A stretch of 14,866 bases of DNA from JBBDRX01 sp040905245. GTDB lineage: Bacteria > Bacteroidota > Rhodothermia > Balneolales > Balneolaceae. Both the position numbers and the translations under genes were made by a program. Shown here piece by piece: positions 1-6,650 of this stretch. Numbering within the stretch: position 1 is the first letter of the stretch; each line of letters begins with the position of its first letter. The notes beneath the pieces were generated by a model. It was given only the letters and a program-made list of their open reading frames with translations, ran no database searches and was not told the DNA's origin. The stretch is from the NCBI GenBank assembly GCA_040905245.1, contig JBBDRX010000117.1, forward strand, positions 1 through 14,866, given 5' to 3'.

Positions 1-199
1 AACTTTTGAAAGCCGGGTGATCAAAATTGATTCGATCCCGCTTCACCCAAACCTTGACAAACACACCCTGAACCAAATCGTTCAGTTCGGCCTTGCTGGA
101 AGCATATGTGTAGAGAAAGGCTGTTACATCGTCAAAGTAGAATTCAAACAAGCCTTCGAATCTCTCTTCTGTCATTGATGAGTCGCTCTCTTTGCTCAT
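1..199 (-). CDS. ECF-type RNA polymerase sigma factor, N-terminal part (runs off the left edge)
   Basis: The first 66 codons of a minus-strand gene are visible. They read as sigma-70 region 2 of an extracytoplasmic-function factor: an acidic start, then a helix with FEFYFDDVTAFLYTYASS (residues 18-35), then the core-binding pattern AELNDLVQGVFVKVWVKRD (37-55). In the family, this helix binds the beta-prime clamp of RNA polymerase. Start choice: the ATG at 199-197 has a GGAG about six bases upstream, whereas the in-frame ATG at codon 9 has a poorer site. Region 2.3-2.4 (the -10 reader), region 4 and any anti-sigma partner lie outside the window. The upstream face is 414 bases of non-coding DNA shared with the dehydrogenase gene, which is transcribed the other way. 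Its regulon cannot be told from here. The ECF assignment is firm for such a short fragment, the subclass is not. Confidence 0.85.
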   Translation of the reverse strand, partial: MSKESDSSMTEERFEGLFEFYFDDVTAFLYTYASSKAELNDLVQGVFVKVWVKRDRINFDHPAFKS

Positions 200-613
200 A
201 AAAACTCCAGAATTATCATCATCAGGCACTTCCTTGATTTATCCCAAAAGCACCTTTATACCGATTGTGCAAGAATGTTAATGGAACATATATAGTAACC
301 CCGCCTTGAATATGCAAACATCACCCAAAGACCTCCAACTGCTGACGAGCCCGAAACGGTCCCATTCAATCAACAAATAAACCGAATGCTCACCAACATT
401 TTTTCGTTGAAGAATATAACTCAGGCCAAACACTATCGACTAAAGCAAGTCAAAAAAACCCGGAAGAAGAGGGTTGAACCAATCGTCTGGCACATTGATT
501 CACCAGGAATAAACCAACAGTCAGATATCGAACCGGTATATGCAAAACAGGCCTCGATAAACGATCAATAAATAAACCACCACACATCAAATAAGAATAA
601 GAGAGGCCATCCC
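200..613. other. Intergenic region between divergent sigma-factor and dehydrogenase genes
   Basis: These 414 AT-richer bases must hold the start signals of both flanking genes, but I could not pick a convincing -35/-10 or Bacteroidota-type -33/-7 pair. One 61-codon reading frame (386-571, plus) is open. It lacks a ribosome binding site, is strongly basic and polar without a recognisable domain, and is probably not a gene. A quasi-palindrome GGTTGAACC sits at 472-480. The three bases at 471-473 begin a 14-base match (13 identical) to 6627-6640, just ahead of the exported amidohydrolase gene. The dehydrogenase ribosome binding site GAGAGG is at 601-606. I see no RNA gene or terminator here. Confidence 0.5.
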
Positions 614-1369
614 ATGGAACTATTGAAAGACAAAGTTGCCATTATCACAGGCGCTGCATCAGGAATCGGAAAAGAGACTGCTCTTCTGTTTGCCAGAGAG
701 GGAGCAAAGGTCGTCGTGAGCGATATTTCGGAAGAGAAAGGAAAAGAGGTCGTCCGGGAAATTGAAGGCAACGGCGGGTCCGCCATTTTTGTAAAGGCCG
801 ACACATCAAAAGTGGACGACCATGCAAACCTCATCAAGAAAACACTCGACGCTTTTGACAAGCTGGATATTGCCGTCAACAATGCGGGGATTGGTGGCGC
901 TTCGGCACCTGTGGCCGACTATCCAGTCGAAGAGTGGCAAAAAGTACTGGACATCAATCTGTCGGGAGTCTTCTATGGCATGAAAGTACAAATTCCGGAG
1001 ATGATAAAGGCTGGTGGTGGCAGCATTATTAACATGGCCTCCATCCTGGGCCAGGTCGCATTTCAAAATGCTCCAGCCTATGTCGCCACCAAACATGGCG
1101 TAGTTGGACTGACTAAAGCAGGTGCACTGGATCATGCAGAAGCCAACATCAGAGTCAATGCCATTGGACCCGGCTTTGTCTATACCGGGCTTGTCAACGA
1201 AGAAACCATGGGGAAAGAGGGCATCAAGACTCTGGAGACCCAGCACCCGATAGGACGACTAGGAGAATCGATTGAAATCGCCGAATTGTGCCTCTTCCTC
1301 GCATCGGATAAATCCTCATTCATCACCGGAAGTTACTATCCGGCGGATGGGGGGTATCTGTCACGGTAG
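614..1369 (+). CDS. SDR-family NAD(P)-dependent oxidoreductase
   Basis: A complete 251-residue classical short-chain dehydrogenase, the usual length for this class. The Rossmann dinucleotide motif TGAASGIG is at residues 12-19. D37 at the end of the second strand favours NAD over NADP. D63 and NNAG (89-92) follow. The catalytic tetrad is complete: N115, S143, Y156 and K160 (YxxxK within AYVATKHG). The tail ITGSYYPADGGYL is the conserved C-terminal segment of the family. The start at 614 is supported by GAGAGG at 601-606 with seven bases of spacing. The enzyme is cytoplasmic and oxidises or reduces an alcohol/carbonyl pair, but the substrate cannot be read from the sequence. It lies next to a convergent polysaccharide lyase, and some SDRs reduce the uronate products of such lyases. 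That role is only a possibility here. The gene ends inside a hairpin shared with the convergent neighbour. Confidence 0.93.
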   Translation: MELLKDKVAIITGAASGIGKETALLFAREGAKVVVSDISEEKGKEVVREIEGNGGSAIFVKADTSKVDDHANLIKKTLDAFDKLDIAVNNAGIGGASAPVADYPVEEWQKVLDINLSGVFYGMKVQIPEMIKAGGGSIINMASILGQVAFQNAPAYVATKHGVVGLTKAGALDHAEANIRVNAIGPGFVYTGLVNEETMGKEGIKTLETQHPIGRLGESIEIAELCLFLASDKSSFITGSYYPADGGYLSR

Positions 1370-1401
1370 ATGACTACGATCACCGTGCACAGATAATCCC
1401 C
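1351..1401. terminator. Imperfect hairpin across the convergent gene junction, candidate bidirectional terminator
   Basis: GGGG (1351-1354), ATCTGT (1356-1361) and ACGGT (1363-1367) pair with ACCGT (1382-1386), ACAGAT (1389-1394) and CCCC (1398-1401). That gives 15 base pairs interrupted by two small asymmetric bulges, with a loop of about 14 bases. The left arm overlaps the last codons and stop of the dehydrogenase gene, and the right arm lies 20 bases from the lyase stop. No T-run follows on either strand, so it is not a textbook intrinsic terminator. It may instead protect the 3-prime ends or pair weakly. Pairing is seen, function is inferred. Confidence 0.45.
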
Positions 1402-1420
1402 AGCCTGTGAATTCCAGCAT

Positions 1421-4400
1421 CTACCGGATCACAATATCCAGCGGGCCGCCTGACAGAGAGACCGATATATCCGTCCCTTCACGGGTGGTCCGGCTATTTT
1501 CCATACGACTGGTTCCGAATTCCCCTTCAGTGGCAACAACCGTTCCACGGCGGTTCGTCAAAATGTTTGCCTGAATCGCTTCCGAGTCCACAGGTGCAGA
1601 CAAACTCAACACTTCACTGCCATCCGGTCCATAACTTATCGCCACATGCGCCGGCATTTCAGCCGAAAACTCAACTCGGTCTTCATAAGAGAAATGTGTT
1701 GCCCCTTCGAGCGTAGCAGCCCGCAACTCGCCATCCGCATCAACACTGATAAACGCTGATCGCGCATCTGTTTCGAAACCGTCGTCTATCTCCCCGGTTG
1801 CAAAATAGAACCGGTCGATACGTCCATCTTCAAATGCAAACTCTACTCCTTCGTAACTTCTTCCCGATGTCTCGGTAATCGTCACAGGCATGTCCGACCC
1901 TTCCTTCTCCGGCGCCAGGACAACCCGGAACCGCTGAGACTGCTCCGGTTCACGATGACTTACCTGAAGAGCACCCCGAGGCGGGAGCGGTGCTTCCGTT
2001 GTAATATTACGGTTCGCAATCGGATAGCGTTTTGCCACAAGATGTGAATCATCCGGCGAAAGCACCCGAATCCGCATCTCTGTATTTTCACCACGGACAG
2101 TCGCCTCCCGGTCATTGTGAATCTCAAGAGCCCCGAAATCCGGGGGATAGTACTGCGCCTGATAGGTATGAGCCTCGCCGGACGACACAATATCGTCCTC
2201 CACAATCACATACCCGGGATCTGTGAACCAGACCCGTCGCGTCAGCTTGTCGAGATCGGCAAAATAGACCGGAGAGAGTTCGGACACTACAAAACCACCA
2301 CTCTCCGAGACCAGTGCATCGGTTATGCGGGCATGTTTGTCAAATGCAGAAATCTCGTTGTCAAAGTCCCCGGCCCGCTGGCTCTCGGGGAACCCGTCCA
2401 CCAGTACCGTACTGTGTCCGGAGGACTGTATAAAATGTGACCAGTAGTAGGGGTCACTGTAGTAGCTCGCGCGTCCCGACTCTGTGATCAACTCCTCTCC
2501 AAGAGCAAAGAATCGGAATCCTCCCTGATCAAAATGGGTATGGTTGTAATTGGGGCCGGCCCGGTAGACGAAGACGGCATCTTCATTCTGCCAGCCAGTC
2601 CGGAATACAACACTCCCCTTTTTCGGGAAAATCCGGCTGTCGGGCAGGTGATGTTCAGGAGCTTCTCCCTGCAGATGGGCATCCGGTTCATCCCAAAACA
2701 ACGTTCGCCAGCTTCGTCCCGGCCGTTGCGCATAAAACCATTTCAGCACCGGATCGTCACTTTCTCTCGCAATCCATGAAAAGTTGTCCAGACCCCATCG
2801 TTCCGGACTGTTATCTCCCATCGTCAGACCACCGTGTGTCCGGTCAAGAGTGACATAGAGCCAGTAGATATGAGCTTTGTCATAATCCAGTACATCCATA
2901 AGGCCGTTCCGGACACCAAACATATGTTTCAGCGCCGCCATCATATCCTGGGAATTTCCCAGTGTCACATACTGATATCCAATCCCTTCACCATAGCCGC
3001 CATCCGACCTCATCGTCTGGTGGGCCACCTCCATCGTCTTCTCGGCCAGGCCGGAGAACCACGGTTCCGCATCGGCACTCCAGCCATCCTCTTCCAGATC
3101 ATCATAAAAGGCCATTAACCCTACGAAACTTCCTCCTGCAGCCATGCTGATCCAGTTGCTGGTATTGTTGGGAATCCGGTCGTGCTCGAAATATTCTTTC
3201 CACGTGGGGATAATCCCGTTTTCCATCACTCCCTGACGAATGTTCTTTCGCTGGTCGCCACTCAGTTCATGATAGAGCAGATCATAGGAGAGCCCGAGGA
3301 ACGTCACGGCCCGGCCCAACGGATAGTACGATGTCCGGCCCTGTCCGGTAAACCAGGGGTGGATCCACTGGTCCCAACTTGCCATTCGAAGCATCGATTC
3401 GATCGCGAAATCCCGGGCCTCTTCGTCTCCGTCAATATACCAGACAAGTGCATTGTCAAAAATCAATCCGGTCCGGTTCTGCCGCATCACCGAAAACCAG
3501 TCCCCGATGGTTCCGAACAGGTAGTCCTGATCATACACCGAAAAGGGTACCTGGACGGGAAACGGATCCTCTCTCGCCTCTGCCGCACGGTCCCGAATTC
3601 GCTCCCAGATCACCGCAAATCGATCTTCACTGGCAATCTGTGAACGCAGCCGGTCTCTGTCGCTCTCGGTAATCAGAACCCGCGGGCGTTCCCGGCGCGG
3701 CTCTTCCAGGTGCCAGATACGGACATCCGAACGGGCCATCTGCCCCTGATCATCAATTCCCTCCACAACAAGAGTCAACGGCCCCAGCGCCTCTGACGGC
3801 AGAGTGGCAGGATCCTCGAGAATCCATCGATTCCCTCGTCTTTGCGTCAGACTCGCAGACGAAATTACCGATTCTCCATTCGGAGCCAGAAGGGTTATAC
3901 GCACCTGTTCCAAATCCTGCTCGGCCTGCACTTCGGGAGCGAATGACTCTCCGGGCCGGACGTGACGTTCGGCAAACTGCAACCGCCAGTGTTTGGCTGG
4001 CTTCGCCTTCGGATTCAACAGATCAAAACCAGCTTGTCTCTGCCCGTCAAAACGAACGTTATCAACCGCTACAAATACATGTTCACTCGGTGCACCCCGG
4101 TCCAGCTCCAGAATAATCGCAACCGCCTCGATTCCAGTATCGTTATTGAACGGTGTCCCGTCTTCGGCCCGGAACCGGTTCAGCTCGATTCCTGCCCGGT
4201 GCCATCTGACCTGATCCGTTTCTGAAATCTCCGCCTGATATCGCCGTCCGTCCATCCCGGCCAGGTCGATCCGAAGGGAACTTTCGGCCTCAACCGGATA
4301 TCGCAGCCAATAGTCAAATTGAAGTGTGGTGGAACTGTGCGCCCAGAGTACTTTTTTGTAAGCAACTCCGATCTGCTGTTGCCCGGCAGAATTGGGGCGG

Positions 4401-4801
4401 TAGGTTCGCAACAGATAATGTCCGTCCTTGTCGTCCGGCGGAGCGAGATCGACCGGATAGGTGTAGTTGCCACTCTCCAGATATCCCTGAAGATGATTTC
4501 GGGGATGCCAGGAGCCGGGAACGATCGTGAAATCAAATGCCGTATCTTCGAAAAGCGGATAGCTGAACCAGCCGCTGATCGTCCCGCTTTCAAAATCTTC
4601 TGTCCAGGTTTCTTCCACGAGCAAGGGAACTCCCTGTTCCTGGGCCCGCATCTCTCCGGTAACGGCCACGGACAATACCGAAGCCAACAGAAGAATAAGC
4701 CAGCCGGCTGCCCGGCCCTCTGTCACGTTTGTTAGTCGCTCTGATTTGGAAGGGTTGAACCTTCCGTTTCTCAACACACCATCGCCCGTTCCCTTATCCA
4801 T
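1421..4801 (-). CDS. Secreted heparinase II/III-family polysaccharide lyase, multidomain
   Basis: 1126 residues, much longer than a minimal lyase of this clan. Residues 1-32 are a long, polar, net-positive leader, followed by the hydrophobic stretch WLILLLASVLSVAVTG (34-49) and likely cleavage near RAQ (52-54). Residues about 60-255 form a beta-rich module ending in VDNVRFDG, the look of a carbohydrate-binding jelly roll. Residues 270-365 look Ig-like. Residues 375-710 form the alpha/alpha toroid with NNTSNW (545-550) and GGYGEGIGYQY (601-611). Residues 720-1120 are the heparinase II/III beta-sandwich with NYNHTHFDQGGF (751-762). Family knowledge assigns catalysis to Tyr and His residues in these blocks, so Y603 or Y609 and H754 or H756 are candidates. 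The substrate is an acidic polysaccharide, not determinable here. The start at 4801 has GAGG eight bases upstream. No type IX sorting domain is seen at the C-terminus. Confidence 0.87.
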   Translation of the reverse strand: MDKGTGDGVLRNGRFNPSKSERLTNVTEGRAAGWLILLLASVLSVAVTGEMRAQEQGVPLLVEETWTEDFESGTISGWFSYPLFEDTAFDFTIVPGSWHPRNHLQGYLESGNYTYPVDLAPPDDKDGHYLLRTYRPNSAGQQQIGVAYKKVLWAHSSTTLQFDYWLRYPVEAESSLRIDLAGMDGRRYQAEISETDQVRWHRAGIELNRFRAEDGTPFNNDTGIEAVAIILELDRGAPSEHVFVAVDNVRFDGQRQAGFDLLNPKAKPAKHWRLQFAERHVRPGESFAPEVQAEQDLEQVRITLLAPNGESVISSASLTQRRGNRWILEDPATLPSEALGPLTLVVEGIDDQGQMARSDVRIWHLEEPRRERPRVLITESDRDRLRSQIASEDRFAVIWERIRDRAAEAREDPFPVQVPFSVYDQDYLFGTIGDWFSVMRQNRTGLIFDNALVWYIDGDEEARDFAIESMLRMASWDQWIHPWFTGQGRTSYYPLGRAVTFLGLSYDLLYHELSGDQRKNIRQGVMENGIIPTWKEYFEHDRIPNNTSNWISMAAGGSFVGLMAFYDDLEEDGWSADAEPWFSGLAEKTMEVAHQTMRSDGGYGEGIGYQYVTLGNSQDMMAALKHMFGVRNGLMDVLDYDKAHIYWLYVTLDRTHGGLTMGDNSPERWGLDNFSWIARESDDPVLKWFYAQRPGRSWRTLFWDEPDAHLQGEAPEHHLPDSRIFPKKGSVVFRTGWQNEDAVFVYRAGPNYNHTHFDQGGFRFFALGEELITESGRASYYSDPYYWSHFIQSSGHSTVLVDGFPESQRAGDFDNEISAFDKHARITDALVSESGGFVVSELSPVYFADLDKLTRRVWFTDPGYVIVEDDIVSSGEAHTYQAQYYPPDFGALEIHNDREATVRGENTEMRIRVLSPDDSHLVAKRYPIANRNITTEAPLPPRGALQVSHREPEQSQRFRVVLAPEKEGSDMPVTITETSGRSYEGVEFAFEDGRIDRFYFATGEIDDGFETDARSAFISVDADGELRAATLEGATHFSYEDRVEFSAEMPAHVAISYGPDGSEVLSLSAPVDSEAIQANILTNRRGTVVATEGEFGTSRMENSRTTREGTDISVSLSGGPLDIVIR

Positions 4802-4903
4802 TGTATTGACCTCGAGATTTTGTTATTTCTCCAGCAGAAAACATCCCCCGGTTCAACCCGAACCGGTACGAGCCGGCCACCTGTCAGGGCACCCGGTTGA
4901 ACA
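4753..4903. repeat. Cluster of GGTTNAACC quasi-palindromes at the lyase/malic-enzyme divergent region
   Basis: Exact copies are GGTTGAACC at 4753-4761 (inside the first 50 bases of the lyase gene) and GGTTCAACC at 4850-4858. A one-mismatch copy, GGTTGAACA, is at 4895-4903. The same nine-base pattern recurs at 472-480 (GGTTGAACC, ahead of the dehydrogenase gene) and at 8951-8959 (GGTTAAACC, 25-33 bases upstream of the CBS gene). A one-mismatch copy is at 6628-6636, just before the amidohydrolase ATG. The copies are seen by eye. A role as operator is inferred. Confidence 0.4.
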
Positions 4904-5144
4904 CCACAATATCGATCAGAACAGGCGGAAACACAATCTGTTTGTCCCTTCGCAAAAAACAGGTGATTTCAGCCGAAAAAAACGTCATCTTCTTCCAGTA
5001 GGGGTGTATGCCGGTCATTATGCGAGGAAGCACCCGGCCTCTGCAGAAACTCCTCCAACAGCGAAAGGCCGTAACATCGATACCAACGAGAAACAGGCCT
5101 GTACAATCGACCGACTGGACAAATCAGGACAAAACAACGTTTTT
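4802..5144. promoter_or_regulatory. Divergent intergenic region with a hairpin, serving the lyase (-) and malic enzyme (+) genes
   Basis: These 343 bases separate two genes that face away from each other, so both promoters should lie here. I could not fix a convincing -35/-10 pair on either strand. A perfect 7-base-pair hairpin, CCGGTTC (4848-4854), loop AACCC, GAACCGG (4860-4866), lies 47-65 bases upstream of the lyase start and contains one GGTTNAACC copy. The plus-strand frame of the malic enzyme happens to stay open through the whole region back to 4746. That part has no family similarity that I can see and overlaps the start of the lyase gene, so I treat it as non-coding. Confidence 0.45.
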
Positions 5145-6572
5145 ATGAATAATATTCAGACCAGTGCCAGCTACAGTTTTACCATGCGTTTGTATATCGA
5201 GAACAAACCAGGACGGCTAGCCAACATATTCAACGTCATTGCCGATCTGGAGGCCGATCCCGGCGCGGTGGATGTGGTAAAGGTGGAAGGCAAATACAAA
5301 GTACGGGACCTGACCGTAAGCGCCAGGGACGAGGAACATGCCCAAACCATTGTGAAACAGGTCCGGAAAATCGACGGGGTCAAAGTCCACAATGTCTCCG
5401 ACCGGGTGTTTCTGCTCCACCTTGGAGGTAAGATTCGTATTCAGAACAAGGTACCGGTGGACACCCGGGATGTTCTCTCCATGGCGTATACCCCTGGTGT
5501 CGGCCGGGTTTGTGAGTCGATCGCTGCTGACAAAGAGAAGGCTCATACCCTGACCATCAAACAGAATACCGTAGCTGTGGTCAGCGACGGATCAGCGGTA
5601 CTGGGCCTGGGAAATATCGGCCCGGAAGCCGCCATGCCGGTCATGGAGGGAAAAGCGATGCTCTTCAAGGAGTTTGCCAATGTAGATGCCTGGCCCATCT
5701 GTCTGGATACGCAGGATACAGAAGAGATTATCAACGCTGTAAAATGGATTGCACCCGGATTCGGCGGTATCAACCTGGAGGATATCAGTGCCCCGCGCTG
5801 CTTCGAAATCGAGGAACGGCTTCGGGAAGCACTGGACATCCCCGTCTTCCACGACGATCAGCACGGAACAGCTGTTGTCGTGATGGCTGCTGTATTGAAC
5901 TCCCTGAAACTGGTCAAAAAGAAGTTGAGTGACATACGTATTGTTATTGTCGGCTCCGGAGCGGCCGGGGTCGCCATCACCAAAATTCTGCTGGCAGGCG
6001 GCGCCAAAAACATTATCTGCTGCGACCGGCAAGGGATTCTCAGCCGGGACGTAGCCAAAGACCTGGACGAGAGCAAGCGATGGCTTGCCGAACAGACCAA
6101 TCCAGAAAACCGGACGGGAAATACAGGAGATGCAATCAAAGGGGCTGATCTTGTCGTCGGTGTGAGTGGTGCAAACACCATCTCGCCATCCGAGATTGAA
6201 TCGATGAACAGCGATTCGATTGTCTTTGCCCTGGCCAACCCGACCCCGGAAGTACAGCCAGAACACATCTCGTCGTTTGCACGCATCATTGCCACCGGAC
6301 GCAGCGACTACCCGAATCAGATCAACAATGTCCTGGCCTTTCCCGGAATCTTTCGCGGTGCACTGGACGCCCGCGCCACGGCGATCAACGAACCTATGAA
6401 AATTGCCGCAGCCAACGCGATTGCCAACTGTATTGACGAAAAAGACCTGAGTACCGACTACATTATCCCGAGTGTCTTCAGCAAACAGGTTGTCCGGCGT
6501 GTGGCTGTCGCGGTCCGCGATGCTGCGTTTCAGTCGGGCGTAGCCCAGCGGCCTGTAAAACCGAAAATGTAA
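5145..6572 (+). CDS. NAD(P)-dependent malic enzyme with N-terminal ACT domain
   Basis: 475 residues. This enzyme oxidatively decarboxylates malate to pyruvate in the cytoplasm. An ACT regulatory domain fills about residues 8-95 (SYSFTMRLYIENKPGRLANI, then a second half ending near VHNVSD); in other proteins this domain binds amino acids. The catalytic part has AYTPGVG (114-120, Tyr115), MEGKAMLFK (167-175, Lys170), metal ligands NLEDI (E212, D213) and FHDDQHGTA (235-243), the Rossmann motif GSGAAG (270-275) and ANPTPE (364-369). D294 after the second Rossmann strand hints at NAD preference but does not settle it. There is no C-terminal phosphotransacetylase-like domain, so it is the short form. 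The start is placed where known ACT-malic enzymes begin. The only Shine-Dalgarno candidate, AGGA, is about 15 bases upstream. The next gene begins 78 bases after the stop and is probably co-transcribed. Confidence 0.93.
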   Translation: MNNIQTSASYSFTMRLYIENKPGRLANIFNVIADLEADPGAVDVVKVEGKYKVRDLTVSARDEEHAQTIVKQVRKIDGVKVHNVSDRVFLLHLGGKIRIQNKVPVDTRDVLSMAYTPGVGRVCESIAADKEKAHTLTIKQNTVAVVSDGSAVLGLGNIGPEAAMPVMEGKAMLFKEFANVDAWPICLDTQDTEEIINAVKWIAPGFGGINLEDISAPRCFEIEERLREALDIPVFHDDQHGTAVVVMAAVLNSLKLVKKKLSDIRIVIVGSGAAGVAITKILLAGGAKNIICCDRQGILSRDVAKDLDESKRWLAEQTNPENRTGNTGDAIKGADLVVGVSGANTISPSEIESMNSDSIVFALANPTPEVQPEHISSFARIIATGRSDYPNQINNVLAFPGIFRGALDARATAINEPMKIAAANAIANCIDEKDLSTDYIIPSVFSKQVVRRVAVAVRDAAFQSGVAQRPVKPKM

Positions 6573-6650
6573 TCCTGCCCGACTGCGCCATAACCCCCGA
6601 TATCGCCTTTAACAGGGGTGGCCATAGGGCTGAACCAATCCGAACCAACC

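Noticed and set aside
386..571. 61-codon open frame between the sigma factor and dehydrogenase genes
   Set aside because: No ribosome binding site, no recognisable domain, strongly basic and polar composition, and short length in AT-rich DNA. Kept only as a note in the intergenic entry.
806..1246. Long antisense reading frames opposite the dehydrogenase, lyase, malic enzyme, amidohydrolase, BCCT, porin and polymerase genes
   Set aside because: They are frame shadows of genes with clear family motifs. None has its own domain or ribosome binding site.
4748..4765. Hairpin GGAAGG/CCTTCC as an attenuator of the lyase gene
   Set aside because: It lies inside coding sequence after the start codon and the stem is short, so it is only mentioned with the motif cluster.
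4746..5144. Upstream in-frame extension of the malic enzyme by 133 codons
   Set aside because: It overlaps the start of the divergent lyase gene, has no similarity to the family and begins without a ribosome binding site. The ACT domain begins normally just after the ATG at 5145.
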